A stretch of DNA of 64,000 nucleotides from Maritimibacter sp. GTDB taxonomy: Bacteria; Pseudomonadota; Alphaproteobacteria; Rhodobacterales; Rhodobacteraceae. Positions 52,822 to 63,624 of the stretch are shown piece by piece. Both the position numbers and the translations under genes were made by a program. The number at the start of each line of letters is the position of its first letter. Positions within the stretch are counted from its first letter, which is position 1. The notes under the pieces were generated by a model. It did not search any database. It worked only from the letters and a program-made list of their open reading frames with translations, and was not told where the DNA came from. The stretch spans positions 148,065-212,064 of the forward strand of contig NZVC01000033.1 of the NCBI GenBank assembly GCA_002701395.1, read 5' to 3'.

Positions 52822-55080
52822 ATGGCCGACGGAACCGAATCTGAAAGCCGGAAACTGCTTGGCCGGCTGCGCGACACGCTTGCCGAAGAAGGCGCGGGTC
52901 AGGCCCGGCTGGACAAGATCACCCACCTCATTGCGGACAGCATGCGGACCGATGTGTGCTCGATCTATCTGTTCCGCGATTCCGAGACGCTGGAGCTGTG
53001 TGCGACGCAGGGCCTGAAGCCCGAAGCCGTTCACAAGACCCGGATGCGGATCGGCGAGGGTCTGGTGGGCCGCGTCGCCGGCACCGGGCGGCCGATGAAC
53101 ACGGAAAACGCCCCGGCGACGCGCGGCTTCCGCTATATGCCGGAAACGGGCGAAGAGGTGTTTTCCAGCTTTCTCGGCCTGCCCGTGCAGCGGCTGGGCG
53201 AAACGCTGGGTGTGCTGGTCGTGCAGTCGAAAGAGGCCCGCCGCTATTCCGACGACGAGGTCTATGCGCTGGAAGTGGTCGCGATGGTTCTGGCCGAGAT
53301 GGCGGAACTGGGCGCCTTCGTCGGCGAGGGCGCGGCGCTTCGCGCGCTGCACCAGCAGGCCGTCATGTACCAAGGCGCCACCGGGCAGGAAGGAACCGCG
53401 GAGGGCCACGTCTGGCTGCACGAGCCACGCGTCGTGGTCGCCAACCCGGTCGCGGACGATCCCGACATGGAGAAGTCGCGCCTGCAGGTCGCAATCGACA
53501 CGCTGCGCCTGTCGGTGGACGAGATGCTTGACCGGCTGGAACCGGGCGACAAGGACCAGCGCGAGGTGCTGGAAGCCTACAAGATGTTCGCGAACTCGCG
53601 GTCTTGGATGCGCCGGATCGAGGCTGACATCGACCGGGGGCTGTCGGCCGAGGCCGCCGTCGAGAAGGAACAATCGCAGGCGCGCACCCGGATGGAACAG
53701 GTGCCCGACGCGTATCTGCGCGAACGTCTGCACGATCTTGACGACCTGTCGAACCGGCTGCTGCGCATTCTGTCCGGACAGGGCTCGGAAACCGGCGCCG
53801 AGATGCCTGTCGACCCGGTCCTTGTGGCGCGCAACATCGGCCCCGCCGAGTTGTTGGAATACGGGCGCAGCCTGAAAGGCGTCGTGCTGGAGGACGGATC
53901 CGTCGGAAGCCATGCGGCCGTCGTCGCGCGGGCGTGGGCGATCCCCTTGGTGATCCACGCCAAGAACATCACGGCCGAGGCGCTGAACGGCGACCCGATC
54001 ATGGTGGACGGCGATCAGGGCGTCGTGCACCTGCGTCCCGAGGAAACCGTGGTCAGCGCGTTCCGCGATAAGATGGCCATGATGGCCGAGGCGCAGGAAC
54101 GCTATGTTTCGTTGCGGGACCTGCCTGCCGTGACCAAGGACGGCCAGCGCATCGAGCTGTACATGAACGCGGGCCTGATGGCCGATCTGCCGTCGATGGA
54201 AAGCTCTGGCGCCGAGGGGGTCGGACTGTTCCGCACCGAGTTGCAGTTCCTGATCCGCAACCGGATGCCCAAGCGGGGCGAATTGGTCGATATCTACGCC
54301 CGCGTGCTGGACGCGGCGAACGGGCGGCGGGTGCAGTTCCGCACGCTGGACATCGGGTCGGACAAGGTCCTGCCCTACATGAAAGCGTCCGACGAACCGA
54401 ACCCCGCGCTGGGGTGGCGCGCGATCCGCGTCGGTCTGGACAAACCCGGCGTGATGCGGATGCAGCTTCAGGCCCTGATCCGCGCCGCGAAGGGCCGGCC
54501 TTTGACGATCATGTTCCCGATGGTCGCGCAGTTCGACGAATTCCGCGCCGGCCGCGAGCATGTCTTCCGCGAGCTGGAACGCGAATACGCCCTTGGCCAC
54601 ATCATGCCCGAGCGGGTCGAGATCGGCACCATGCTGGAAACGCCAAGCCTCGCCTATGCACCGCGGCAGTTCTACGAAATGGCCGATTTCATCTCGATCG
54701 GCGGTAACGACCTGAAGCAGTTCTTCTTCGCGGCCGACCGCGAGAACGAACGGGTGCGGCGGCGCTATGACACGCTGAACAGCAGTTTCCTGTCGCTGAT
54801 CGAGCGGATCGTTGAACGTTGCGACGAGGCGGGCACCGACGTCAGCTTCTGCGGCGAGGACGCCGGGCGCCCGGTCGAAGCGTTGTGCTTTGCCGCGATG
54901 GGACTGAAGAAACTGTCGATGCGCCCCGCGTCGATCGGCCCGGTGAAAAGCCTGTTGCGTCGGGTCGATCTTGCCGAGGCGCGCGAGGTGATCTCATCTG
55001 CGCGGGAAAGCGGTGTGCAGTCGGTTCGCCAGTCGGTCATGGACTGGCTGGCGACGCAGGCGCGCAACGGCAACGCCTGA
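52822..55080 (+). CDS. ptsP: Phosphoenolpyruvate-protein phosphotransferase PtsP (enzyme I Ntr)
   Basis: A 752-residue nitrogen-type EI. The N-terminal GAF domain (residues about 28-165) is followed by the PEP-utilising region with phospho-histidine His364 in SVGSHAAVVARAW, GVGLFRTELQFLIRNRMPKR, and the catalytic cysteine 677 in VSFCGEDAG. It phosphorylates NPr, which then acts on EIIA-Ntr, linking nitrogen status to regulation. ATG 52822 is preferred to 52774. An intrinsic hairpin follows. Confidence 0.96.
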   Translation: MADGTESESRKLLGRLRDTLAEEGAGQARLDKITHLIADSMRTDVCSIYLFRDSETLELCATQGLKPEAVHKTRMRIGEGLVGRVAGTGRPMNTENAPATRGFRYMPETGEEVFSSFLGLPVQRLGETLGVLVVQSKEARRYSDDEVYALEVVAMVLAEMAELGAFVGEGAALRALHQQAVMYQGATGQEGTAEGHVWLHEPRVVVANPVADDPDMEKSRLQVAIDTLRLSVDEMLDRLEPGDKDQREVLEAYKMFANSRSWMRRIEADIDRGLSAEAAVEKEQSQARTRMEQVPDAYLRERLHDLDDLSNRLLRILSGQGSETGAEMPVDPVLVARNIGPAELLEYGRSLKGVVLEDGSVGSHAAVVARAWAIPLVIHAKNITAEALNGDPIMVDGDQGVVHLRPEETVVSAFRDKMAMMAEAQERYVSLRDLPAVTKDGQRIELYMNAGLMADLPSMESSGAEGVGLFRTELQFLIRNRMPKRGELVDIYARVLDAANGRRVQFRTLDIGSDKVLPYMKASDEPNPALGWRAIRVGLDKPGVMRMQLQALIRAAKGRPLTIMFPMVAQFDEFRAGREHVFRELEREYALGHIMPERVEIGTMLETPSLAYAPRQFYEMADFISIGGNDLKQFFFAADRENERVRRRYDTLNSSFLSLIERIVERCDEAGTDVSFCGEDAGRPVEALCFAAMGLKKLSMRPASIGPVKSLLRRVDLAEAREVISSARESGVQSVRQSVMDWLATQARNGNA

Positions 55081-55089
55081 TGCACACGA

Positions 55090-55120
55090 AAAAGGGGCCG
55101 CCAAACGGCGACCCCTCTTT
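55090..55120 (-). terminator. Bidirectional terminator between ptsP and the secreted-protein gene
   Basis: GGGGCCGCC pairs with the GGCG-ACCCC side around an AAA loop. On the minus strand it ends in TTTTT, so it mainly serves the secreted-protein gene; on the plus strand CTTT follows. Confidence 0.75.
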
Positions 55121-55138
55121 AGATCTAATAAAGACCTA

Positions 55139-55609
55139 TCAGTTCTCGAAGTACTGGCTCAGCTGAAGGTTCAGCTCGCTTTCGCTGTCCGTACCGTTCA
55201 CGGCGCCATAAACGGCGGCCAGCTCTTCGTCGGTCAGCGTGTAGGCCATGCCTTCGTACTCGGTGCCAACCAGAGCCATCGAAACCGATTCATGCAACTG
55301 GCTGCGGTCCATCTGCTCGTCGGCGACGATCACGTAGTTCGGGCGCTCTTCCATCTCGACGTTTTCGGCGTTGATGACCGAACGGATGGCGGCGTCTTGT
55401 TCGCTCTGGTCTTCCGAGCTGGTGATCGCACCGTACATGGCGGCGATCTGGTCGTCGGTCAGGCTGTCGACGTCGACGTTGTAGCTCGAACCACCGATCC
55501 AGTTGCCGACCTGCGTGCGCAGCTGCGACGACGAGTCGTTCGACTGAGCGAAGGCCGCACCGGTGGCGGTGGTCAGGACGAGGGCGGAAGTCATAAGAAA
55601 GCGTTTCAT
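55139..55609 (-). CDS. Small secreted protein with an internal tandem duplication
   Basis: A 156-residue exported protein with a signal peptide (MKRFLMTSALVLTTATGAAF, cleavage after AFA). The mature part has two units of equal length: residues 27-79 (SQLRTQVGNWIGG, SLTDDQIAAMYGAI) and 102-154 (SQLHESVSMALVG, TLTDEELAAVYGAV). They align without gaps at an offset of 75 residues. It is acidic, with no cysteine. An AAGGAG ribosome site precedes the ATG at 55609. Function unknown. Confidence 0.85.
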   Translation of the reverse strand: MKRFLMTSALVLTTATGAAFAQSNDSSSQLRTQVGNWIGGSSYNVDVDSLTDDQIAAMYGAITSSEDQSEQDAAIRSVINAENVEMEERPNYVIVADEQMDRSQLHESVSMALVGTEYEGMAYTLTDEELAAVYGAVNGTDSESELNLQLSQYFEN

Positions 55610-55844
55610 TTCAAGCGCTCCTTTCGTGTTTTTTCAAACTGACGACAGTGTTGCGTCGCCTTCTGGACCACCAACGCAGCGCCCCCGGAAAAAGGTCATC
55701 GGAATCTGTTAAAACAATTGTGACCGGCGTCAGGTGGATCAAATCATGCTGCGCGCTAGCGGCCCTGAACCGCCTTATTTTACAGGTTAAGCGTCCGACG
55801 CGATCTGCGCCCGGCGGCTTGGAACAGCCCGGGAAAAAGTGAAA

Positions 55845-56339
55845 TCAGCCGTCGGTCCAGCGCGTCACGGGCCCGGAAACCCCGTCCCAAGCGTCATCCG
55901 AGGCAAGCGACAGCCCCAGAATCCGGGCCGGGTTGGTCGGTGGCGGCATCTCGACACCGTCTTTCCGCGTAAAACCGAACCGGCCGTAGTATGGCGCGTC
56001 GCCGACCAGCAGCACCCGATCCCAGCCCGCGTCCCGGGCCAGCGCAAGGCTTTCCTGAATGATCAGTGCGGCCAACCCCTCGCCCTGGTGGATCGGGTGC
56101 GTCGCCACCGGGCCCAGCAACAGGGTCTCGGCTCCGCCGACGCGCACCGGCCAATAGCGGATCGCGGCCGCCACCGCGTCGTAGTCGTCACGCGCCACGC
56201 GGCACAGGGCGGCCACCGGGGGCACATCGTCGCGCAGGCGGTACGACGACAACATCTCGCGCCCGGGCGCGAAACACAGGTTGAAGAGTTCCTCGACCTC
56301 CCACCAGTCGTTGGGCTGTTCCTGAGCGGTTCGGTACAA
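55845..56339 (-). CDS. GNAT family N-acetyltransferase (YhbS-like)
   Basis: A 164-residue acetyltransferase. It has EELFNLCFAPGREMLSSYRL, IRYWPVRVGGAETLLLGPVA, HQGEGLAALIIQESLALA (acetyl-CoA site), RVLLVGDAPYYGRFGF and a PTNPARILGL C-terminus, matching the YhbS-type branch. The start appears to be TTG at 56339 (reads YRTAQEQP next) behind an AAGGA-like site; no in-frame ATG is better placed. It is divergent from the flavin reductase. Confidence 0.8.
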   Translation of the reverse strand: MYRTAQEQPNDWWEVEELFNLCFAPGREMLSSYRLRDDVPPVAALCRVARDDYDAVAAAIRYWPVRVGGAETLLLGPVATHPIHQGEGLAALIIQESLALARDAGWDRVLLVGDAPYYGRFGFTRKDGVEMPPPTNPARILGLSLASDDAWDGVSGPVTRWTDG

Positions 56340-56465
56340 GCGCCCCTGTCCTTGGTGGTTCCGGGCAGCCCGCGGCTGCGGCCCGCCTGTTTTCGACTGG
56401 CCTGCGGCGTAGCACGCGGGCTAAGGGGGGGCAACGCAGCAACGCAGACGCAAGCGGAGCCTACC

Positions 56466-57068
56466 ATGTTCTACCGCCCAGAGGACGGCCACGGGCTGCC
56501 CCACAATCCGTTCAACGCCATCATCACGCCGCGCCCCATCGGCTGGATCTCGACCCGCGGCGCAGCGGGCGACAACCTTGCCCCCTATTCGTTTTTCAAC
56601 GCGGTGGCCTACGTGCCGCCCCAGGTCATGTTCGCCTCGACCTCGGCCAAGTCGGACCGCGGGGACACCAAGGACAGCGTCGCGCAGATCCGCGAGACGG
56701 GCGTGTTCTGCGTAAACATCGTGGAATACGCGATGCGCGACGCGATGAACGTCACCTCGGCCGGGCTGCCAGCAGGCGAGGACGAATTCGCCGCCGCCGG
56801 GCTGGAGAAGGTGCAGTGCGAGACGATCGACTGTCCGCGCGTCGCCGCCGCCCCGGCCAGCCTTGAATGCCGGATGACGCAGATCGTCCGGCTGGAGGGC
56901 GAAACGAACTGGCTGGTATTGGGCGAGGTCACGGGCGTCCACATGCGCGACGACTGCCTTGTTGACGGGACCTTCGACATCACGCGCTACCAGCCGCTGA
57001 CCCGTCTTGGCTATCGCGACTATGCGAAGATCTCGGATCTGTTCAGCCTGAAGCGCCCGGACGACTGA
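56466..57068 (+). CDS. Flavin reductase family protein (FMN-binding)
   Basis: A 200-residue protein with MFYRPEDGHGLPHNPFNAII, TPRPIGWISTRGAAG, LAPYSFFNAVAYVPPQVMFA and IRETGVFCVNIVEYAMRDAM, typical of the Flavin_Reduct domain (flavin oxidoreductase/NTAB-like). It would bind FMN and reduce it, or act on an unknown substrate. The start at 56466 is clear. It is divergent from the GNAT gene, with a GC-rich repeat-like stretch between them. Confidence 0.9.
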   Translation: MFYRPEDGHGLPHNPFNAIITPRPIGWISTRGAAGDNLAPYSFFNAVAYVPPQVMFASTSAKSDRGDTKDSVAQIRETGVFCVNIVEYAMRDAMNVTSAGLPAGEDEFAAAGLEKVQCETIDCPRVAAAPASLECRMTQIVRLEGETNWLVLGEVTGVHMRDDCLVDGTFDITRYQPLTRLGYRDYAKISDLFSLKRPDD

Positions 57069-57177
57069 TCCCGCGCACGGCGATTCCTACGCACCGCCAT
57101 ACCGGTATTCCCGCATAAGCGGGGCAACCGGGGCGTGCTACCCTGACGGGGACAGCCACGTTCAGGGAGCCTTTCCG

Positions 57178-58290
57178 ATGGCGCGCAATATGCGGGATCT
57201 CAGCTTTGCGACGTTCAACCTGCTGAACCTTCAGGTTCCCGGCGGGCTGACCTATTCCACCAACAGCCCGCCCTTTCCCGACGACGCCGAGGGGCGCGCC
57301 GCCTATGCCCGCAAGATCGCGTGGACCGGCGCGCAGATCGCACGGCTGGACGCCGAGGTGATCGCGTTTCAGGAACTCTGGTCCGCCGCCGCCCTGACCG
57401 AAGCGTTCGCGGCAGCGGGGCTGGATGGCGACTATGACATCGTCGCGCGTGACGCGCCCGGCATCGGGCAGCCGCAGGTCGCGCTGGCGGTGCGGAAGGA
57501 CCGGCACGGCAACGCGCAGTTGCTTCCCGGTGCGGACTGGATCGCCGCGTTTCCCGAAGGCTACGTTTACGACGGGGTGCGGGAAACGGATGGCGCCTCG
57601 GAAGAGATCACGCTTACCATCAACCGGTTCTCGCGCCCGGTGCTGACAGCCGTGATCCAGTCCGAAGGCACGTCGCCCAAGCCGCCGCCCGTCACCGTGT
57701 TCGTCGCCCATCTGAAATCGAAAGGGCCGGCACGGGTGTCCTTCGCCCAGCCTCAGCCGCAGATCCTGCAAGCCTTTCCCGGCATCGCCCGGTCCGCGCT
57801 GGCCCATGTGCGCCGCATCGTCGAGGCGGGCGCGCTGCGGGCCATGCTGGACGGCGTCATGAAAGCCGAGGACGAGGACCAGATCTCGCCCACCGTGGTG
57901 CTGGGCGACCTGAACGACGACTCGCTGTCGGTGTCGACCGAACTGATCTCGGCCCAGCCGACCTATCGGCTGGTCGAGAAGTCGCGTGCCGGACACAGCG
58001 CCGACAAGGGGCTGTATTCGGTCGAGCGTCTTCAGCAGTACCGATCCTTGCGGCATGTCTATTACACCCACGTCTACAAGGACAAACGCGAGAGCCTCGA
58101 CCACATCCTTGTCAGCGAGGAGTTCTACGACCATTCCCGCAAGCGCCGCTGGTCGTTCCGGGACATGGAGAACTACAACGATCACCTGAACCGCGAGGAT
58201 TTCGAGCACAGCGAAGGCGCCAGCGACCACGGGCTTGTGCGGGCCCGGTTCGACTGGAACCCGATGCCGGAAGAGATCGACGTCGCCTGA
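57178..58290 (+). CDS. Endonuclease/exonuclease/phosphatase family protein
   Basis: A 370-residue EEP-fold protein. It has ATFNLLNLQVPGG at the start, the metal glutamate in IAFQELWS, FVAHLKSKGP, VVLGDLNDDSLS and the final catalytic SDHGLVRARF, so all EEP motifs are present. There is no signal peptide, so it is probably cytoplasmic; the substrate (nucleic acid, lipid or phosphoinositide) is unknown. Start 57178. Convergent with the AI-2E gene. Confidence 0.85.
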   Translation: MARNMRDLSFATFNLLNLQVPGGLTYSTNSPPFPDDAEGRAAYARKIAWTGAQIARLDAEVIAFQELWSAAALTEAFAAAGLDGDYDIVARDAPGIGQPQVALAVRKDRHGNAQLLPGADWIAAFPEGYVYDGVRETDGASEEITLTINRFSRPVLTAVIQSEGTSPKPPPVTVFVAHLKSKGPARVSFAQPQPQILQAFPGIARSALAHVRRIVEAGALRAMLDGVMKAEDEDQISPTVVLGDLNDDSLSVSTELISAQPTYRLVEKSRAGHSADKGLYSVERLQQYRSLRHVYYTHVYKDKRESLDHILVSEEFYDHSRKRRWSFRDMENYNDHLNREDFEHSEGASDHGLVRARFDWNPMPEEIDVA

Positions 58291-58297
58291 CCCGCCC

Positions 58298-59425
58298 TTA
58301 GTCCAGCGGTTCGGCACCGGCTTCGGCGGGTGCGTCCTCTTCGCTTTCCATCCACCGGAGGACCAGCTGGTAGCAGACAGCAAGGATCACCGGCCCAAGA
58401 AAGATGCCCACCACGCCCCATGCCAGCAGCCCCCCGATGGCGCCGAACAGGGCAAGGATCGCCGGAAGGTGCGCGCCCCGCGATACGACGAAGGACTTCA
58501 CCACGTTGTCGGTCAGACCGACCACCAACATGCCCCAGATGCACATGAAGACGGCCATGCCGACCGCCTCGTTGGACCAGAGCCAGAAGGCGACGGGCAG
58601 CCAGACAAGGATTGGACCGACCTGCACCAGACCCAGCATCAGGGTCAGCAGCGCAAGGATCGGCCAGTGCGGCACGCCGACGATGAAATAGGCAACCGAC
58701 GCCACCGCCGCTTGCGCGGCGGCAGAGCCCAGAACCCCCAGCACCGTGGAGCGGATCGTGACCACCGCCTGTTCTGCCAATTCCAGCGCGAACGTCCCGC
58801 CGACCCGTTGCAGAAGTGCGGCCGCGGCGCGTGACAGGCCATCCGCGCGATGCAGCAGGATGACCGCCAGCAGAACGCCGACCGCGAACTCTATGACGAA
58901 GACGCCGACAAAACGCCCTTCCCGGATCAGCCAGAAGGCGACCGGCTTCAGCTCTTCGCCGAAATGAGTGCGGATGAACTGCAGGTCACGAATGACCGTG
59001 TCCCAAATCGAGGTGATCTCGCCGGTGATCGGATTGCGCTCGACATCGATCTCGCCGACTTCAGCGCCGATAAGGTCGGTGCCCTGTTCCGAGAACCAGA
59101 CCAGAGCGTCCGGGATGAAGGCGATCAGCGACCGCGACAGGCCAAGGATCGGCAGCACCAGCAGAACGACCAGGATCACGCCGAGTAAGACACTTGCCCT
59201 GCCCCGCTTGCCCCCCAGCACCCGTGTCAGGCGGTCGTGCACCGGGCGCAGCGATACGCTAAGGAAGATCCCCCACAGGATGGCGGGCAGGAACGGCTGG
59301 ACCGTGGTAAAGCCCAATAACAGCAGAAGCATCAGGGCGAGGATCGGCAGGGTCGTCTCGACCAACTCGCGGCTGCGCTGGCGGCTCGTGGGCAAATCAG
59401 GGGTTCGCGGTCTTTCGTCGGGCAT
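58298..59425 (-). CDS. AI-2E family transporter (PerM-like)
   Basis: A 375-residue membrane protein with about eight hydrophobic segments. It has ALMLLLLLGFTTVQPFLPAI, LPILGLSRSLIAFIPDALVW, GVPHWPILALLTLMLGLVQV, and the C-terminal LALFGAIGGLLAWGVVGIFL GPVILAVCYQL typical of the AI-2E/PerM family. Transported substrates in the family vary (ions, quorum signals). Start 59425. It is downstream of the sulP gene on the same strand. Confidence 0.88.
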   Translation of the reverse strand: MPDERPRTPDLPTSRQRSRELVETTLPILALMLLLLLGFTTVQPFLPAILWGIFLSVSLRPVHDRLTRVLGGKRGRASVLLGVILVVLLVLPILGLSRSLIAFIPDALVWFSEQGTDLIGAEVGEIDVERNPITGEITSIWDTVIRDLQFIRTHFGEELKPVAFWLIREGRFVGVFVIEFAVGVLLAVILLHRADGLSRAAAALLQRVGGTFALELAEQAVVTIRSTVLGVLGSAAAQAAVASVAYFIVGVPHWPILALLTLMLGLVQVGPILVWLPVAFWLWSNEAVGMAVFMCIWGMLVVGLTDNVVKSFVVSRGAHLPAILALFGAIGGLLAWGVVGIFLGPVILAVCYQLVLRWMESEEDAPAEAGAEPLD

Positions 59426-59519
59426 GACTTACGAACGCGGCAAACGGCATTCGTGTCAATCTTCCTGACCCAGAGTCAGACTGTTTTCGCGCCACCCGCG
59501 ACCCGACCGGCACGCAACA

Positions 59520-59557
59520 CAAAGCGCAACGCGGGACACACGCCCCGCGTCGCTTTG
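59520..59557 (-). terminator. Hairpin after the sulP gene
   Basis: CAAAGCG (59520-59526) and ACGCGGG (59529-59535) pair with CCCGCGT (59544-59550) and CGCTTTG (59551-59557). A short T-containing stretch follows on the minus strand. It separates sulP from the AI-2E gene. Confidence 0.55.
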
Positions 59558-59568
59558 TTGTCCCGGAC

Positions 59569-61191
59569 CTAGTGGCCCGCGCCCAGCTGACCGGTACGCA
59601 CGCCGTAGTCCACGGCGATGCCGTAGTCAGGGTCGTCGTCGCTGTCGATCATCAGCTGGCCCGCGCGGGTCAGCAGCTTGTGGCAGTCGCGGCTGAGGTG
59701 GCGCAGTTCCAGCCGCTTTCCGGCGGCCTCGTACTTCACCGCCAGCGACTCGATCGCGGTCAGCGCGGACTGGTCGGCGACGCGGCTGTTCTGGAAGTCG
59801 ACGACCACGCGGGACGGGTCTTCCTCGACGTTGAACATCTCGGCGAACCCGGCGGCAGAGCCGAAGAACAGCGGTCCCTGCACCTGATAGACCTTGGCGC
59901 CTTCTGGCGTGGTGTAGGCCACGGCGTGAATGCGGGTGGCGTTCTTCCACGAATAGGCCAGCGCCGACACGATCACCCCGACGACCACAGCGGTCGCAAG
60001 GTCGTAGGCCACGGTGACGCCGGTCACCAGCACGATGACGAAGGCGTCAACAAAGGGCACCTTCCACAGCACCTTCAGCGAGTTCCACGCGAAGGTGCCG
60101 ATCACGACCATGAACATCACGCCGACCAGCGCCGCGAGCGGGATCTGCTCGATCAGCGGAGCGGCGAACAGGATGAAGCACAGCAGGAACAGGGCAGCCG
60201 TGATGCCGGACACCCGGGTGCGTCCGCCGGACTTCACGTTGATCATCGACTGGCCGATCATGGCGCAACCGCCCATGCCGCCGAAGAAGCCGGTGACGAC
60301 GTTGGCCGCGCCCTGCGCAAGGCATTCCTGGCTGGCGCCACCGCGCTCGCCCGTCATCTCGGACACGAGGTTCAGCGTCAGCAGGCTTTCGATCAGGCCG
60401 ATGGCGGCAAGGATGACCGCGTAGGGCACGATGATCTCGAAGGTTTCCCAGTTCAGCGGCACCATCGGGATGTGGAACGGCGGCAGGCTGCCCTCGATCG
60501 AGGCCATGTCGCCCACCCGCGGGCTATCAAGCCCGAAGATGATGACGATGCCCGCCGTGATCGCGATGCCCGCCAGCGGTGCCGGCACGATGCTGGTCAC
60601 CTTGGGCAGCAGCCAGATCACCGCCATCGTCAGCGCCACCAGCGCCAGCATCAGGTACAGCTGGAAACCGGACAGCCATTCGCCGCCGGACATGCCGTGG
60701 CCCGAAACCTCGGCGGTACCGGGAACCTGAAACTGCGTCAGCTGGGCAAGGAAGATCACGATCGCCAGACCGTTGACGAAGCCCAGCATCACCGGGGTCG
60801 GCACCAGCCGGATGAACTTGCCCCATCGCATGACGCCCGCGATCAGCTGCAGGATGCCCATCAGCACCACGGTGGCGAACAGGTATTCCACACCGTGCTG
60901 CGCCACGAGCGAGACCATCACGACCGCCAAAGCCCCCGTCGCGCCCGAGATCATGCCCGGACGCCCGCCGAAACAGGCGGTGATCAGGCCGACGATGAAC
61001 GCGGCGTACAGGCCGACCAGCGGGTGCACCCCGGCCACGAAAGCGAACGCCACCGCTTCGGGCACCAGCGCAAGGGCCACCGTGAGGCCAGACAGGACCT
61101 CTGTTTTCATCTGGGCGGCGTCAAGCTTCGTACCGGACCCGGACGACACGCGCCCGGTCAGCCCGAGGATGCTTTGCAGGGCTCTGCTCAT
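59569..61191 (-). CDS. SulP family inorganic anion transporter
   Basis: A 540-residue protein. The membrane part (about residues 30-410) has [40 protein letters not shown] and [20 protein letters not shown]; a C-terminal STAS domain (about 440-520) has [20 protein letters not shown]. SulP proteins move sulfate, bicarbonate or related anions; which one is not clear. An AAGGAG ribosome site precedes ATG 61191. Divergent from mtnP. Confidence 0.93.
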   Translation of the reverse strand: MSRALQSILGLTGRVSSGSGTKLDAAQMKTEVLSGLTVALALVPEAVAFAFVAGVHPLVGLYAAFIVGLITACFGGRPGMISGATGALAVVMVSLVAQHGVEYLFATVVLMGILQLIAGVMRWGKFIRLVPTPVMLGFVNGLAIVIFLAQLTQFQVPGTAEVSGHGMSGGEWLSGFQLYLMLALVALTMAVIWLLPKVTSIVPAPLAGIAITAGIVIIFGLDSPRVGDMASIEGSLPPFHIPMVPLNWETFEIIVPYAVILAAIGLIESLLTLNLVSEMTGERGGASQECLAQGAANVVTGFFGGMGGCAMIGQSMINVKSGGRTRVSGITAALFLLCFILFAAPLIEQIPLAALVGVMFMVVIGTFAWNSLKVLWKVPFVDAFVIVLVTGVTVAYDLATAVVVGVIVSALAYSWKNATRIHAVAYTTPEGAKVYQVQGPLFFGSAAGFAEMFNVEEDPSRVVVDFQNSRVADQSALTAIESLAVKYEAAGKRLELRHLSRDCHKLLTRAGQLMIDSDDDPDYGIAVDYGVRTGQLGAGH

Positions 61192-61487
61192 CCCGTCTCC
61201 TTCAATGCAAACCAGCCGGGAGAACACCCGGCCCTGAGGATTTCCGCGTCGTCGCAAGACCCGTTGAGTGTCCGGGTCACACGCGGAGGGCCCGATGCGA
61301 CACGAAGGGTGCCGTGCGGGCAGTTCGCGGCCCTCCTAGAACACGTGGGTCCCTGTGCCAAGGGCAGACCCACCCGCCTAGGGCGTCGAAACCCGCAATG
61401 CGGCACCTTGCGGCAACAGATCAGTCCGCCTTTGCAACCGCGGCATAGCGTGCGTATCAATCGGGTGTCAGCAACAGGAGCAGCGGA

Positions 61488-62360
<873 letters not shown>

Positions 62361-62367
62361 GCCCGGC

Positions 62368-63624
62368 ATGGGGGGCCGCATCCTGCTTTTGGGCGCCGAT
62401 GGGTTCATCGGCCGCCATATCGCAGCCGCCCTGCGCGACGCGGGCTTCTTTCCGCTTTGCGTCGCCCGCCGCACCTCGGCGCTGGCGGCGCAGGGGTTCG
62501 AGGTTCTGCGCGCCGACCTGATCGACCCGGCCACGCACGAAACCGCGTTCTGGCAACCCTACCTTTCCGAAGCCGAAGGCGTGGTGAACGCCGCCGGTCT
62601 TCTGGATGCGTCCGAGGCCGCCTTCGAGGCGGTGCATGTCCTTGCGCCGCGCGCGATCTATGACGGCCTGACCAAGGACGCCCAGATCGTGTTGATCTCG
62701 GCCATCGGGATCGAGGCCGACACACCCTTCGGCCGCTGGCGCCGCGCGTCCGAGGCGCTGGTGGACAAAGCGCCCTGCCCGTCCACCATCCTGCGCCCCG
62801 GGCTGGTGATGGGCGAAACCTCTTACGGCGGTACGTCCTTGCTGCGTGCAATGGCGGCGATGCCGCTGGCCACGCCGGTGGTCGGCGACGGGACGCAAAG
62901 GGTGAACCCGATGCACGCCGCCGATCTTGCCGCACTGGTCGTGCGCGCGCTGCAAGGCCCGCCGGACGGCGTGCTGGAGGTCGGCGGCTCGGAAAGCCTG
63001 TCGCTGGCCGACCTGACCGCCCGCCTGCGCGGCTGGATGGGTCAGCCGCCTGTGCCGGTCCTGCGGATGCCGCTTCCGCTGGCGCGCGGCGTCGGGCGGA
63101 TCGGGTCGCTGCTGACGCTGGGGCCGATCTCTGCGGTCGCCGTCGACCAGTTGGCGCACGGGATCGAAAGCCGTCCGCCGCCCGAAGGCCGCACGCGCGG
63201 CGCGTCCGAGTTCCTCGCGGCCCGCCCTGCGGGGACGCAGGATCTGTGGCACGCCAGGTTGTTCCTGCTGAAACCCGCCGTGCGGCTGGTGCTGGCGCTG
63301 ATGTGGCTGGTGTCGGGCGTCTTGGGGCTGTTCCTGCCAACCGCCACGGTGCTGGGATCTGTCGACACGGCGCTTCCGGACATGGCCGCGCTGGTTCTGG
63401 GGCGGTTTGGCGGGCTGGTGGACGTTGGCATCGCGGTCGGGCTGTTGGCGGCGTGGCGTCTGCGCCTGCTGGCGTGGGTGCAGCTGACGGTCGTCGTGGG
63501 CTATACGCTTGGGTTGTCGGTGCTGGACCCGTCGCTGTGGCTGGACCCGTTCGGCGCGCTGCTGAAGAACCTGCCGATCCTGTTGCTGATCCTTGTCCAC
63601 CGGGTTCTGGAAGAGGAACGCTGA
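62368..63624 (+). CDS. SDR-type NAD-binding protein fused to a DoxX-like membrane domain
   Basis: A 418-residue fusion. Residues 1-290 are an atypical SDR/epimerase (GGRILLLGADGFIGRHIAAA, GVVNAAGLLDAS, STILRPGLVMGETSYGGTSL, GVLEVGGSESLSLADL). Residues about 298-415 are four hydrophobic helices of the DoxX-like type (VRLVLALMWLVSGVLGLFLP, then DPSLWLDPFGALLKNLPILL). It resembles NAD(P)H-binding subunits with a quinone-associated anchor; its function is inferred only. It starts 7 bp after mtnP and shares one base with the next gene (TGATG). Confidence 0.85.
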   Translation: MGGRILLLGADGFIGRHIAAALRDAGFFPLCVARRTSALAAQGFEVLRADLIDPATHETAFWQPYLSEAEGVVNAAGLLDASEAAFEAVHVLAPRAIYDGLTKDAQIVLISAIGIEADTPFGRWRRASEALVDKAPCPSTILRPGLVMGETSYGGTSLLRAMAAMPLATPVVGDGTQRVNPMHAADLAALVVRALQGPPDGVLEVGGSESLSLADLTARLRGWMGQPPVPVLRMPLPLARGVGRIGSLLTLGPISAVAVDQLAHGIESRPPPEGRTRGASEFLAARPAGTQDLWHARLFLLKPAVRLVLALMWLVSGVLGLFLPTATVLGSVDTALPDMAALVLGRFGGLVDVGIAVGLLAAWRLRLLAWVQLTVVVGYTLGLSVLDPSLWLDPFGALLKNLPILLLILVHRVLEEER

